Shown: positions 1-10,107 of the stretch, in pieces
Layout of the letters: every line of letters starts with the position of its first letter
Position numbering within the stretch: position 1 is the stretch's first letter
Origin: Henckelia pumila
Taxonomy: Eukaryota; Streptophyta; Magnoliopsida; Lamiales; Gesneriaceae
DNA length: 64,000 nt
Direction: 5' to 3'
NCBI RefSeq assembly: GCF_033568475.1
Contig: NC_133123.1
Location: 133,644,930 to 133,708,929, forward strand
Made by a program: the position numbers and the translations under genes
The notes under the pieces: generated by a model
Databases searched by the model: none
The model's input: the letters and a program-made list of their open reading frames with translations, nothing else
Told to the model about the DNA's origin: nothing

Positions 1-971
1 TATATATTTAATTATTTTTATGCATTGAAGTTATTTTAATATTTATATGTTAGTAAGAAATTAAATTAAATATATATGAAGGACACACATTTCATTTAAG
101 TACATGCATTCATGAAATAATTTTATGCATAATTAAATGTTTAAGGTTGAGCAATAATAAAATATTTTATGTTGGAAGTTGAAGTAGTGTAACAATTTAA
201 GGGGGATTCGTCCCCATATGTGAACTATTGAAGGGCAGTTTACTGCCAATTTAAGAGGTGATTCGTCACCGCCACGTACGTTGGTTTCCACGCTGATCAG
301 TATTTAATGTATGATTTAAGGTTACACTATGGATACAACCATGCGATGTTAGAAATTTAACTGCTCAACAATATGTATGTATTATGTTATTTAAGTTAAT
401 TTAAGTTATGTTTATGCCATGATATTTTTAAGCATGCTCATTCATGTATATGTTATGTATTAATATTTAATTGCTTTAAATTATTTTAAACACTTGTTAT
501 GTTAGCATGTTGGGCCTCTAGGCTCACTACACTGGTATGGTGCAGGTGAGTTCGTAGAGAAGGATGTAGCTCCTACCGGCGGTGAGGACATATGAGCGGA
601 CATGCAGTGACCCCGTGACCGTGATAGATGTCTGAGTCACATTGCATGTTTTAATTATGTCAGCATGTTACACTTTTTGATTATTTTTCAGTGGTTGTGG
701 TTTTGAATATTTTATTTGAATATTTTCAGTGCATGCAAATTTTACATCATTTTTCTTATGCAGTATTTTTAATTAAATGTTTGACTCAGATATTTATTTT
801 ATTTAAAGAATGCAATTTTTTATTTAAGTTATTCATTTATTTATTTTATATCTTTTTATTCTGTGCATGTATGTATGGGCATATATGTGCATATTTTATT
901 TAGTAAGTATAAAAAAAAATAAATTTCCGCATATTTATTTATTTAATAATTATAGAGTTAGGGTCGTTTCA
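1..971 (+). repeat. GYP1 5' LTR (right-hand part only)
   Basis: Bases 1-935 match 7256-8191 closely. The LTR is taken to end at 971 because 961-971 read GGGTCGTTTCA, which pairs as an imperfect inverted repeat with the TGTAACACCC start of the 3' LTR at 5577, and because the primer-binding site begins 3 bases later. Bases 936-971 have no counterpart in the 3' LTR, so that copy has lost its end. Confidence 0.85.
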
Positions 972-973
972 GT

Positions 974-985
974 TGGTATCAAAGC
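974..985 (+). other. GYP1 primer-binding site (initiator tRNA-Met type)
   Basis: TGGTATCAAAGC differs at one base from the usual plant primer site TGGTATCAGAGC, which is complementary to the 3' end of initiator tRNA-Met. It lies directly inside the LTR end, where minus-strand DNA synthesis would start. Confidence 0.8.
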
Positions 986-1157
986 ACGGTCCTTGGAGGG
1001 GTCATTACTGCTATGCGAGCTCAGAAATCCACGCTACCGGTCTGTAAGTTTTAAGTGTTTATAGCATGATTTAATTTTTAGAATTTAAGTTAGCAGTAAT
1101 TTTAAACAACTTAGTTATGCATGGCGATTTACGTAAAGAAATATGTGGTAGTGCAGA

Positions 1158-2222
1158 ATGCCTCCCAGACCGATGAACAGACGTGGGGGATCTCCACCTA
1201 CACTTCCACCTCCACCTCCACCTCCGCAGAACCCTCTAGCAGCATTGGAGCAGGCCAATGCGAATATGATGGCAGGGATTACTGCTCTGTTAGAGCAGCA
1301 GGCTACTCGTCCTAGGTTGTCCCATGAGGAGGACGTTGCTGAGAGGTTCCAGAAGAAGGGACCCAAGGAGTTTGTTGGTACCACCGATCCTTTGGTGGCT
1401 GAGGGATGGATTCGCTCTCTGGAGTCCATCTTTGCTTATATGGGGATCACAGACACCGACAGGGTGAACTATGCGACGTACATGCTGAGGGGTGACGCAG
1501 CGCTTTGGTGGGAGGGTGCTGCCAGGGGAGTTCACCTTCCTACACTGACATGGACAGAGTTTAGGCGTATCTTCTACGCCAAGTACTTCACAGAGGATGT
1601 GCGCAGTCGCATGATCCGGGAGTTTATGAGTCTCCGTCAGGGGGACAAGACAGTGGTCGAGTACGTGAGTCAGTTCGAGAGGGGCTGTCGCTTTGTGCCT
1701 CTGATTTCAGATAGTCTACCAGAGAAGTTGAGGCAGTTTGCGGAGGGTTTGAGGGCGGATATCAAGCATGATGTTCGCATGGCAGACGTCCTTACTTATG
1801 AGTCTGCAGTCAGTAGAGCCTTGCGTTCCGAGGAGGGTCGGAGAGAGATCCAGAGGGAGCAGCAGGGGAAGAGGCAGTTTCAGGCTGGGTATCAGCGACC
1901 ATCTTTGCAGCCTCCTGCGAAGAAGCAGTTTACAGGGCCGGCTAAGGGCCCGAATCCACAGCAGAGGCCACAGCAGCAGAGGCTGCAGCAGCAGAGGGGC
2001 GGGGCCCCTAATGCCATAGGTTATCCTACTTGCCCGAAGTGTCAGAAGATGCATTCGGAACCTTGTCTATTGGGAGCAGGAGTTTGCTACCACTGTAGGG
2101 AGCCAGGGCATCAGATAGCTAACTGCCCGAGGAAGAAGAACACCGCTGGTAGAGTGTTTGTGATGCAGGCCGAGGAGGTTGATCCAGACACCTCCTTGAT
2201 CACCGGTATATCTTACCCCTAG
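1158..2222 (+). CDS. GYP1 Gag (capsid and nucleocapsid)
   Basis: Gag forms the virus-like particle that packages the element's RNA. The start ATG at 1158 opens MPPRPMNRRGG. A proline run at residues 15-22 precedes a Retrotrans_gag-type capsid region, with the WWEGAA core near residue 115. A Gln/Arg-rich basic stretch follows, then a CCHC zinc knuckle (CYHCREPGHQIANC) near residues 310-323. The frame ends at TAG 2220-2222 if unspliced. I think the real junction is splicing at 2205/2206, because Gag up to 2205 joins pol in phase (see the intron entry). The capsid part shows no internal stop. Confidence 0.9.
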   Translation: MPPRPMNRRGGSPPTLPPPPPPPQNPLAALEQANANMMAGITALLEQQATRPRLSHEEDVAERFQKKGPKEFVGTTDPLVAEGWIRSLESIFAYMGITDTDRVNYATYMLRGDAALWWEGAARGVHLPTLTWTEFRRIFYAKYFTEDVRSRMIREFMSLRQGDKTVVEYVSQFERGCRFVPLISDSLPEKLRQFAEGLRADIKHDVRMADVLTYESAVSRALRSEEGRREIQREQQGKRQFQAGYQRPSLQPPAKKQFTGPAKGPNPQQRPQQQRLQQQRGGAPNAIGYPTCPKCQKMHSEPCLLGAGVCYHCREPGHQIANCPRKKNTAGRVFVMQAEEVDPDTSLITGISYP

Positions 2223-2406
2223 CATTTTAATAATTTTCCTTTGGTTAAAATTTCGTCTTTATTTTGGAATTGTTGTTATTTGGGTATTTAACTGCATGTT
2301 AGAATAGGAAGCATGTTTTACTTGTGATTAGAATTAAGAATTAGTAGTGACTCGTTGGGGAAAATTTAGTAGTGGTATGAAATTGTTGGGAATTTTCTGC
2401 ATGCAG
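2206..2406 (+). other. Probable intron at the GYP1 gag/pol junction
   Basis: The 201-bp AT-rich block sits between two GC-richer coding blocks. It starts with GTATAT at 2206 and ends with TGCATGCAG at 2406. Gag ends in phase 1 at 2205 and pol resumes at 2407 in the matching phase, so removal joins DTSLITG to RILVGGNS and then the DSGATHSF protease motif, the usual uninterrupted order in related elements. Unspliced, TAG at 2220 stops after Gag. Splicing, or its absence, would therefore set the Gag to Gag-Pol ratio. The splice sites are seen; the function is inferred. Confidence 0.65.
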
Positions 2407-4259
2407 GGAGAATTCTAGTTGGAGGCAACTCCACGTTTGCGTTGCTAGATTCAGGGGCTACGCATTCGTTTATCTCCCTGGAGTTTATCAGGCGGGTAGG
2501 CATCACACCTGAGAGTATTGACAGTGGGTATGATGTTACTATGCCGTCAGGGCAGATTATTTCTACCTCGAAGGTCATTCGAGGACTGGAGTTGGAGCTG
2601 CAGGGACACTCCATTCAAGCAGATGTGGTGGTTTTGCCATTGAGTGGATTCGATTTGATTTTGGGTATGGACTGGTTGACAGTCAATGGAGCTTCGATTG
2701 ATTTTCGTCGGAGATCAGTGTCAGTGAGACCTACAGTAGGCGACCCGTTCACTTTTCATGCATCTCAGAGCAGTGATTTTCCTCGGGTGATATCTCTTAT
2801 TCAGGCGAGGAAGTTGTTGAGACGGGGTTGCCAGGGGTTTCTAGCGAGTATCGTCATGACCTCAGAGCCATCTAGCAGATCATTATCAGAGATAGAGGTG
2901 GTTCGTGACTTTCCGGATGTCTTTCCGGAGGATGTTGCAGGAATTCCACCAGTGAGAGATGTGGAGTTCAGCATCGATTTGGTGCCAGACACCGTGCCTA
3001 TCTCTAAGGCACCGTACAGACTTGCTCCTACCGAGATGAAAGAGTTGAAGGAGCAGATTCAGGAGTTGTTAGAGAAAGGCTTTGTTCGTCCTAGCTTTTC
3101 TCCGTGGGGAGCTCCGGTGTTATTTGTGAAGAAGAAGGATGGCAGTATGAGACTGTGCATCGATTACCGAGAGCTCAACAGGGTCACAGTGAAGAACAAG
3201 TATCCACTGCCGAGGATAGAGGATTTATTTGACCAGTTGCAGGGAGCTTCAGTGTTCTCCAAGATCGACCTGCGATTTGGTTATCATCAGTTGCGTGTTA
3301 GAGATGCAGATGTGTCCAAGACTGCTTTCAGGACACGATATGGGCATTACGAGTTCTTAGTGATGCCATTTGGGATGACCAATGCTCCAGCGGTTTTCAT
3401 GGATCTCATGAACCGAGTCTTTCAGCCGTATTTAGATCAGTTCATCATAGTCTTTATTGATGATATCTTGATCTATTCTAGGAGCATCGAGGAGCATAGA
3501 CAGCATCTTCAGACAGCGTTGCAGACTTTGAGGGAGCATCGTTTGTATGCCAAGTTCAGCAAGTGCGAGTTTTGGCTTGAGCAGGTGGCATTTCTTGGCC
3601 ACATTATTTCGAGAGATGGGATTGCAGTTGATCAGTCGAAGGTTGAGGCAGTACAGAATTGGGGTATTCCGAATAATGCTTCGGAGATTCGCAGTTTCTT
3701 GGGTTTGGCAGGATATTATAGGAAGTTCATCAAGGGTTTTTCCTCTATTGCAGTACCCTTGACTTCCTTGACCAAGAAGAATGCGAAGTTTATCTGGAGG
3801 CACTATCTGTATGGCGAGAAGTGCAAGATTTTCACAGACCACAAGAGTCTCAAGTACTTCTTCACACAGAAGGAGTTGAACATGAGACAGCGCAGATGGT
3901 TGGAGTTGGTGAAGGACTATGACTGTGACATTAGCTACCATCCGGGTAAAGCTAATGTAGTGGCCGATACTTTGAGTCGGAAGTCGTCAGTGGTATCATG
4001 TTTGACCGTACAGTTACCACTACAGAGCGAGATTCAGAGATTTGACTTGGAGTGTTATCCGAGTGGTCATGCACCGAGCTTGTCAGTGTTGACGGTGCAG
4101 CCAGTTCTGCGAGATCGGATTAGGGATGAACAGTCTACTGATGAGGAGTTGCAGCGATGGAGACAGAGAGATGAGGCTAGGGGTACCTCTTGTATACAGT
4201 GGTGGATGGTATCGTTCAGTACCGTGGTAGGATGTGGGTACCGAACGTCGATCAGTTGA
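2407..4259 (+). pseudogene. GYP1 pol, first part: protease, reverse transcriptase, broken RNase H
   Basis: The frame runs from the proposed splice acceptor. It begins with an aspartic protease ([12 protein letters not shown], about 2442-2480). A linker leads to the reverse transcriptase, which has the [13 protein letters not shown] motif near 3145, MPFGMTNAP near 3365 and the catalytic FIDD box near 3455. RNase H is cut: KFIW at 3788-3797 jumps directly to [10 protein letters not shown]. About 83 codons are missing, including the TDAS and DLELA acidic residues that are present in the neighbouring GYP3. The frame stays open across the deletion and then leaves the correct reading frame near 4180-4190, ending in an out-of-frame stop at 4257-4259. 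Confidence 0.9.
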
Positions 4260-5482
4260 GAGCTGAGATTTTAGCAGAGGCTCACACATCTCCGTACTCC
4301 ATTCACCCCGAAAGTACGAAGATGTACAAAGATTTGCAGCTATTGTATTGGTGGCCCGGGATGAAGAGTGACATCGGGAGAGTGGTGTCAGAGTGCTTGA
4401 CTTGTCAGCAAGTCAAGGCAGAGCATCAGCGTCCAGCAGGACTTCTTAGACCTCTTCCTATTCCGGAATGGAAATGGGAGAATATTACGATGGACTTTGT
4501 GGTTGGCTTATCGAGGAGTGCCAGAGGCTGCACAGCGATTTGGGTGATCGTGGATAGACTCACCAAGTCAGCTCATTTTTTGCCGGTGAGGACTACTTAT
4601 TCTTTGACACAGTATGCAGAGCTTTACATCAGAGAGATTGTTAGACTGCATGGCATACCAGTGTCTATTGTGTCAGACAGAGATCCGAGATTCACATCTG
4701 CGTTTTGGAAGATTCTGCACACGGCTTTGGGGACTAGGCTTTTGTTCAGCACAACATTCCATCCCCAGACAGATGGTCAGTCGGAGAGGGTGATTCAGGT
4801 TCTCGAGGATCTTCTGAGAGCTTGTGTCATTGATTTTCGGGGCTCTTGGGAGACTAGACTGCCATTAGTGGAGTTTAGCTATAACAACAGTTTTCAGTCG
4901 TCTATAGGTATGGCTCCTTATGCAGCATTGTACGGGAGAAGATGCAGATCTCCTGTGCATTGGGATGAGGTTGGTGAGCGGATTCTACTGGGTCCTGAGA
5001 TTGTGCAGCAGACAGCTGACATTGTGACTCAGATTCGGGATCGGATGAGGACTGCTCAGAGTCGGCAGAAGAGTTATGCAGATGCCAGACGACGAGATTT
5101 GGAGTTCGCTGTAGGTGATCACGTATTCCTGAAGGTGTCACCGATGAAGGGAGTAGTGCGTTTTGGCCGGAGAGGCAAGCTTAATCCGAGGTATATAGGG
5201 CCATTCGAGATCTTGGAGAGAGTTGGCACGTTGGCCTACCGTTTAGCTCTACCACCGGGGCTAGCGGCAGTGCACAACGTTTTCCATGTATCCATGCTTC
5301 GGAGATATGTCTCTAACCCGTCGCATGTGTTGGATTTCGAGCCCTTGCAGTTGCCACCAGATCTAGTGTATGAGGAGAGGCCAGTGCGGATCTTGGCAAG
5401 GGAGGAGCGGAGGCTTAGGACGCGGGTCATACCGATGGTCAGACTCCAGTGGCTGAATCACTCAGAGAAGGAAGCTACTTAG
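4184..5482 (+). pseudogene. GYP1 pol, second part: integrase and chromodomain-like tail
   Basis: This is the continuation of pol after a frameshift (frame 0 to frame 2, equivalent to one base lost or two gained). The integrase has an HHCC-type zinc region (CLTCQQVK), then catalytic D in TMDFV, D in SDRDPRF and E in GQSERV. The C-terminal part has the GPFEILERVG and HNVFHVSMLRRY motifs, followed by a short chromodomain-like region (PVRILAREERRL) that in chromoviruses directs integration into heterochromatin. The frame stops at TAG 5480-5482 where relatives have Trp in an EATWE motif. The same frame stays open after it until TAA at 5528-5530, so about 16 residues are lost. Confidence 0.88.
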
Positions 5483-5560
5483 GAGACCGAGGCAGACATG
5501 AGGACTCGCTACCCGGAGTTGTTCGGGTAAGTACTTTAAATTTCGAGGACGAAATTCAAT

Positions 5561-5576
5561 TTAAGGGGGGGAGAAT
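5561..5576 (+). other. GYP1 polypurine tract
   Basis: A purine run (AAGGGGGGGAGAA) lies immediately before the TG that opens the 3' LTR. This is the standard primer for plus-strand synthesis. Confidence 0.85.
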
Positions 5577-8191
5577 TGTAACACCCGGTATTTTAAATAT
5601 ATAAATCCGCATGCATAATTAGGGTATTTAATTATTTAAATTTTAGATTTATGGTTTAAATAATTATGTGAATTATTTGTGCATGATTTAATTTATTTTT
5701 TTAAGCATTTAACCCATAATTAGTGATTTTATGATTTTTAGTATTTTAATTGTTTTGATCGCGTAGACGGGACCACGGACGGACGAGATGACAACTTTCT
5801 AGCCAATTTATTTCATGAGTATTTTTAGAGCCCTAAAATATTATTTTGAGTTTTATTACCTCAAAATTTTTAGTATTTAATTTTATATAATTTTAGGAGT
5901 CCATTTTATTCAAAATAAGCCAAAATATTGACTTTTTAATATTTTTAAAATTCCATTAAATTGATATTTCGAGATTTTAATATATTTAAGATATTTATCA
6001 TATTTCTTTTCTTAATTAGATTTTTTTTAAGTCATATATTTATATATTAAAATCCTTAGTAATATATTTAATCTCCTAAAAACCTATTTTATTAAAAATC
6101 AAAACTTATCTACCCTCCCTTCACCCGATCACTCACCTCCATCAGCCGCCACCCCCTCCATTCATCATCCTCATCGGCTTTCCACAGAAGAACACCATAG
6201 CTACGACCTTGAAGCTTCCGAGCGTGTCATCGTCGTCCCGTCGTCCCGGAAACGTTCTACGTACGTTGCTCAATCGATTCCTTCGGTGCAAGGCATGATT
6301 TCCTTCTATATTTTTCGTGCCTATCAGATATATTAGTGTGTGTATTGGGTATGCATCAAAAACATTGAAGAATTTTCAGAAAAAAAATTGTTGTAGTTGT
6401 ATGCGCATGTCTTTTCTTTGGGTTGATCATGTCCACGTTTTCCCTAGCCATGGATGTTCTAGCTGCTGGTAAGGGTCCCTAGGGTGTCTAGGGTGAGTCT
6501 AGGCTCGATTGGCTCGTTTGGTTCAAGCCAAAAGAGCCCAGAAATTGAGAGGTTGCAGATCGGGCACCATGGTCGCGCAGGCTAGGGTTCTCGGGAAGGA
6601 GGCTTCGGCTCGGTGCGTGGGACTGCATGGGGCTGGGTTCTTGGGCAGGTTAGGACCGCCCAGACGTGGGCTACGTCTGGGCGGCGTGGCTCCGGCCAGG
6701 GGCGGCCGGAGCAGGGCGGCAGCAGCCCTAGAAGGGCTGCTGCTCGCGGACGGGCAAAACAGGGAAGCGGCGACGGGTTTAGGGTTCGGAAGGGATTCGG
6801 GTCGGGTCTGAAGGGATTGGGTCGGGTCAGTAGGTTAGGGGGTCGGGTTAAGTTGGTTCGGGTCCGGGTTTGGTGGGCCGGGTTCGAGTCTTTTTATTTT
6901 TAAAGTATTTTATGAATTAATTTGTTTTTGGGCCAATTAATTAGAAATAAAATTATTTGGACTCCCAAATAATTTTATTTGGGCTTTTAAAATTTTAATT
7001 AAGTTAGTCCATTAATTTTATGGGCTTTTGAGCCCATGAAAGTTATTGGGCCAGTCTTTGGGCTTTTGGGCCCATTGGGCCAGTTTAAGTTGTTTTTGGG
7101 CCTAGAATGTTTTATGGACTTTAAATTATTTTAATTGGGCTTAGAATAATTTTATTGGGCTTAAGTATGTTATTGGGCCAGATTTAAGTAAATGGGTTTG
7201 AGTGTTAGGGCCAGCAGTCCAGTTCAATCCATGAAAAATTTGCATGTGTCCTGATTATATATTTAATTATTTTTATGCATTGAAGTTATTTTAATATTTA
7301 TATGTTAGTAAGAAATTAAATTAAATATATATGAAGGACACACATTTTATTTAAGTACATGCATTCATGAAATAATTTTATGCATAATTAAATGTTTAAG
7401 GTTGAGCAATAATAAAATATTTTATGTTGGAAGTTGAAGTAGTGTGACAATTTAAGGGGGATTCGTCCCCATATGTGAACTATTGAAGGGAAGTTTACTG
7501 TCAATTTAAGAGGTGATTCGTCACCGCCACGTAGTTTGGTTTTCACGCTGATCAGTATTTAATGTATGATTTAAGGTTACACTACAGATACAACCATGCG
7601 ATGTTAGAAATTTAACTGCTCAACAATATGTATGTATTATGTTATTTAAGTTAATTTAAGTTATGTTTATGCCATGATATTTTTAAGCATGCTCATTCAT
7701 GTATATGTTATGTATTAATATTTAATTGTTTTAAATTATTTTAAACCCTTGTTATGTTAGCATGTTGGGCCTCTAGGCTCACTACACTGGTATGGTGCAG
7801 GTGAGTTCGTAGAGGAGGATGTAGCTCCTACCGGCGGCGAGGACATATGAGCGGACATGCAGTGACCCCGTGACCGTGATAGATGTCTGAGTCACATTGC
7901 ATGTTTTAATTATGTCAGCATGTTACACTTTTTGATTATTTTTCAGTGGTTGTGGTTTTGAATATTTTATTTGAATATTTTCAGTGCATGCAAATTTTAC
8001 ATCATTTTTCTTATGCAGTATTTTTAATTAAATGTTTGACTCAGATATTTATTTTATTTAAAGAATGCAATTTTTTATTTAAGTTATTCATTTATTTATT
8101 TTAAATCTTTTTATTCTGTGCATGTATGTATGGGCATATATGTGCATATTTTATTTAGTAAGTATAAATAAAAAAAAAAATTCCGCATATT
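5577..8191 (+). repeat. GYP1 3' LTR, 2.6 kb, missing its last 36 bases
   Basis: The LTR starts TGTAACACCCGG at 5577. Identity with the 5' LTR stops after TTCCGCATATT at 8191, and the terminal 36 bases (936-971 in the 5' LTR, including the CA end) are replaced by unrelated AT-rich sequence. About 6100-6900 is clearly GC-richer than the rest, and 6900-7180 carries many TGGGCC/TGGGCT motifs. Short open frames at 6509-6903 come from the GC-rich block and resemble no protein I know. Confidence 0.9.
6926..7180 (+). promoter_or_regulatory. Cluster of TGGGCY (site II-like) motifs in the GYP1 LTR
   Basis: About eleven TGGGCC or TGGGCT copies occur in 250 bases on the plus strand, for example near 6928, 6979, 7020, 7047, 7058, 7067, 7074, 7096, 7135, 7155 and 7172. 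In plants TGGGCY is the site II element bound by TCP factors in genes of growing tissue. The cluster lies in the part expected to be the U3 promoter/enhancer. Counts were made by eye. Confidence 0.5.
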
Positions 8192-8641
8192 CCAAATTCG
8201 ATTTTTTTTTTTAACAAGAAATCAATTTATTAACACAAATCCAACAATAAATGCATCACAAATGAAGGAGGCACAACCTATCTCTCTTGATCAGGCATAA
8301 TTCACCATCTCATTTAACAAAGTGAATGATATGTATAAGTTAGCAATAGAGTTTTTTTTTAATGTTAAAAAAAATAGTGTCTGTTTTAAAAAAATAAATT
8401 GATATATATTATTATTAATTAAAAAGAAGTAAGTTAAGTAATTTTAAAAAAAATAAAAAGAGGGGCCCGGTCTCACTTCTCAGATCCCGGCCTCATGTAT
8501 TATAAATTTTTTTTATTTTTTTTCCCCAATTTTGTTTAATTATTTATTTATATTATTTTTAATTAAAAAAATAATAAGGCCATCATAATCGGGCACTAAT
8601 ACTCCGGTTGATGGGTGCAAGCAAAACAGTTAAATGAAGCA
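8192..8641. other. AT-rich spacer between GYP1 and the plastid-protein gene
   Basis: No open frame is convincing here. A T-run at 8202-8212 followed by AACAAGAAATCAATTTATTA could be the reversed poly(A) tail of a degraded non-LTR element, but this is weak. Poly(A)/poly(T) tracts fill 8350-8580. The last part presumably holds the promoter and leader of the gene at 8642. Confidence 0.4.
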
Positions 8642-9106
8642 ATGTTAGGGTTCAGATGTTCCCCAATCCTCCACGTTCCCTCCAAATTCCATACTCTAAC
8701 CGCGATTCTTCCACCTCAAATCCCTAATTCTTCATCGTCATTAATCCCAAAGTCACAAATCCTAAATCTCAACACCAGAAAACAGTTCCGAATTTATGCA
8801 CAAAACGGCGGCAATGGAAGCAAGAAAAAAGAAGGCAACAATGGGGTTCCAACAGAAAAATCGAGCAACGGAGAGGAAGGGAAGGTGAAGAATGAGCTGC
8901 CCAGATTCAATTTCAGGTGGGCGGATCTGCTGCTGGACCCGAATCCGGACAACATAGTGGCCGTTGGATTGACTGGGCTGCTGACGTGGGCCAGCGTGCA
9001 GGTTCTCTGGCAGCTGTTCGTGATATCGGCGGCCATCTTGATCGCCGCTCTCAAGTATACACTCGTTGCTGCTCTTCTAATCTTCATTCTCATTACTCTG
9101 CTCTGA
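8642..9106 (+). CDS. Small plastid-targeted membrane protein of unknown function
   Basis: A single-exon frame of 154 aa. The ATG at 8642 (MLGFRCSPILHVPSKFHTL) is the first in frame; an upstream in-frame extension has only non-ATG codons. Residues 1-55 are rich in Ser, Thr and basic residues and lack acidic ones, as in a chloroplast transit peptide. A Gly/Lys/Asn-rich linker follows to about residue 80, then a conserved-looking segment (FNFRWADLLLDPNPDNI). The last 50 residues are strongly hydrophobic and probably make two membrane helices (near 108-130 and 133-153), ending in LLIFILITLL. I recognise it as a plant-type unknown plastid membrane protein but know no activity. The gene stands alone on the plus strand. 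Confidence 0.75.
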   Translation: MLGFRCSPILHVPSKFHTLTAILPPQIPNSSSSLIPKSQILNLNTRKQFRIYAQNGGNGSKKKEGNNGVPTEKSSNGEEGKVKNELPRFNFRWADLLLDPNPDNIVAVGLTGLLTWASVQVLWQLFVISAAILIAALKYTLVAALLIFILITLL

Positions 9107-10107
9107 TTTTCCATTTACCCCTTTTTTTTCCTTTTCTTTTTTTAAAATTTAAAATTTTATTTTTGTAAAATTGAATAGAATGTGATTAATATTTTTTTTT
9201 TTTTGACGGGGAATCTGATTAATATGTTTTTTGTTCAGGAATGGTTAAATGTTATTAATACTTGATAAATAGCGGCGTATTTAAGTTTGTTTCCCCAAAA
9301 AAACTAAAAAAAAATAAAAATTAGTGGTGTATTTCAATTGGAGGTTGGAATCCCAAAAAACAAACGAACCACTTACAAGTTACAATTACGATCGATCGTC
9401 TCTAAATTAATAATCATGAAATTAACAATTTCTTTAAAATAATATGTTTTTTGGGGACTTGAGCCAATTTATTAAATCGATAATATATTTCGAAAGACTC
9501 TTGTATAAATTATATGGTGTTATCAATATCATAAATTAATAATTATTTAAAATTACAAAATATAACTAAGACAAATGTTTGTTTTGCATGACTAGATACC
9601 GTATATATCATCCTCATCCAAAAATTATGACGGGTTCTCTAAAAATGTTTGTTTTTCATGACTAGATACCGTATATATCATCCTCAATTTATCATCAATT
9701 GTAAATTTCTGTTGCATTAGTTATAATTTCTTCAAAATTTTGCAATTACGAACGTATCCATTTTCACTTAGATAATATTAAAATATTTTTTTAGTAAATA
9801 ATACGAAAACTATTATTGCATCAATTTAATTACTATATATTATTTAGATAAAAAATATACTTTTTAAAATAATAGATTATTAATTTATCGATTAATTAAT
9901 ACATCTATAAATTAATAAAATTTCAGTCTCAATAAATTAAAACATATGTTTTACTGTATTTCTCTCTCGTGCCAAAAAAAATCACAATTTTAGCCAAAGG
10001 CCCAAAACAGTATCAAATATAACAGAATAAAATCTAATCTAAATTAAAACGCTAAACGACCACATGTCCACATCTACAAAATTGAGCAAATAAGCATAAC
10101 CAACCAA
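9107..10107. other. AT-rich intergenic region with a local duplication
   Basis: This region holds the 3' flank of the plastid-protein gene. A stretch of about 41 bases (TGTTTGTTTTGCATGACTAG and onward) at 9575-9616 recurs at 9645-9686 with one mismatch, an offset of 70 bases. Otherwise I see no genes. Confidence 0.6.

Larger units (their letters stand above)
1..8191 (+). mobile_element. GYP1: Ty3/Gypsy chromovirus-like LTR retrotransposon, 5' end outside window
   Basis: The element has the order LTR, tRNA primer site, gag, protease, reverse transcriptase, RNase H, integrase, chromodomain-like tail, polypurine tract and LTR. Window base 1 aligns with about base 7256 of the 3' LTR, so roughly 1.68 kb of the 5' LTR is missing at the left edge. 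By eye the two LTRs differ at about 14 sites in about 930 comparable bases (near 1.5%), which suggests a moderately recent insertion. The copy cannot be autonomous: it has an RNase H deletion near 3797, a frameshift near 4180-4190 and a Trp-to-stop change at 5480. The gene order and the integrase C terminus fit the Tekay/Del branch of chromoviruses. No target-site duplication can be tested because the left end is absent and the right LTR end is truncated. Confidence 0.95.

Noticed and set aside
4182-4200. GYP1 frame change as programmed ribosomal frameshifting
   Set aside because: It lies between RNase H and integrase, where such elements do not shift, and no slippery heptamer followed by a clear stem was seen.
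6509-6903. Two overlapping open frames in the GC-rich part of the GYP1 LTR
   Set aside because: Low-complexity Gly/Arg/Ala composition in two frames at once, no known motif, and a location inside a non-coding LTR.
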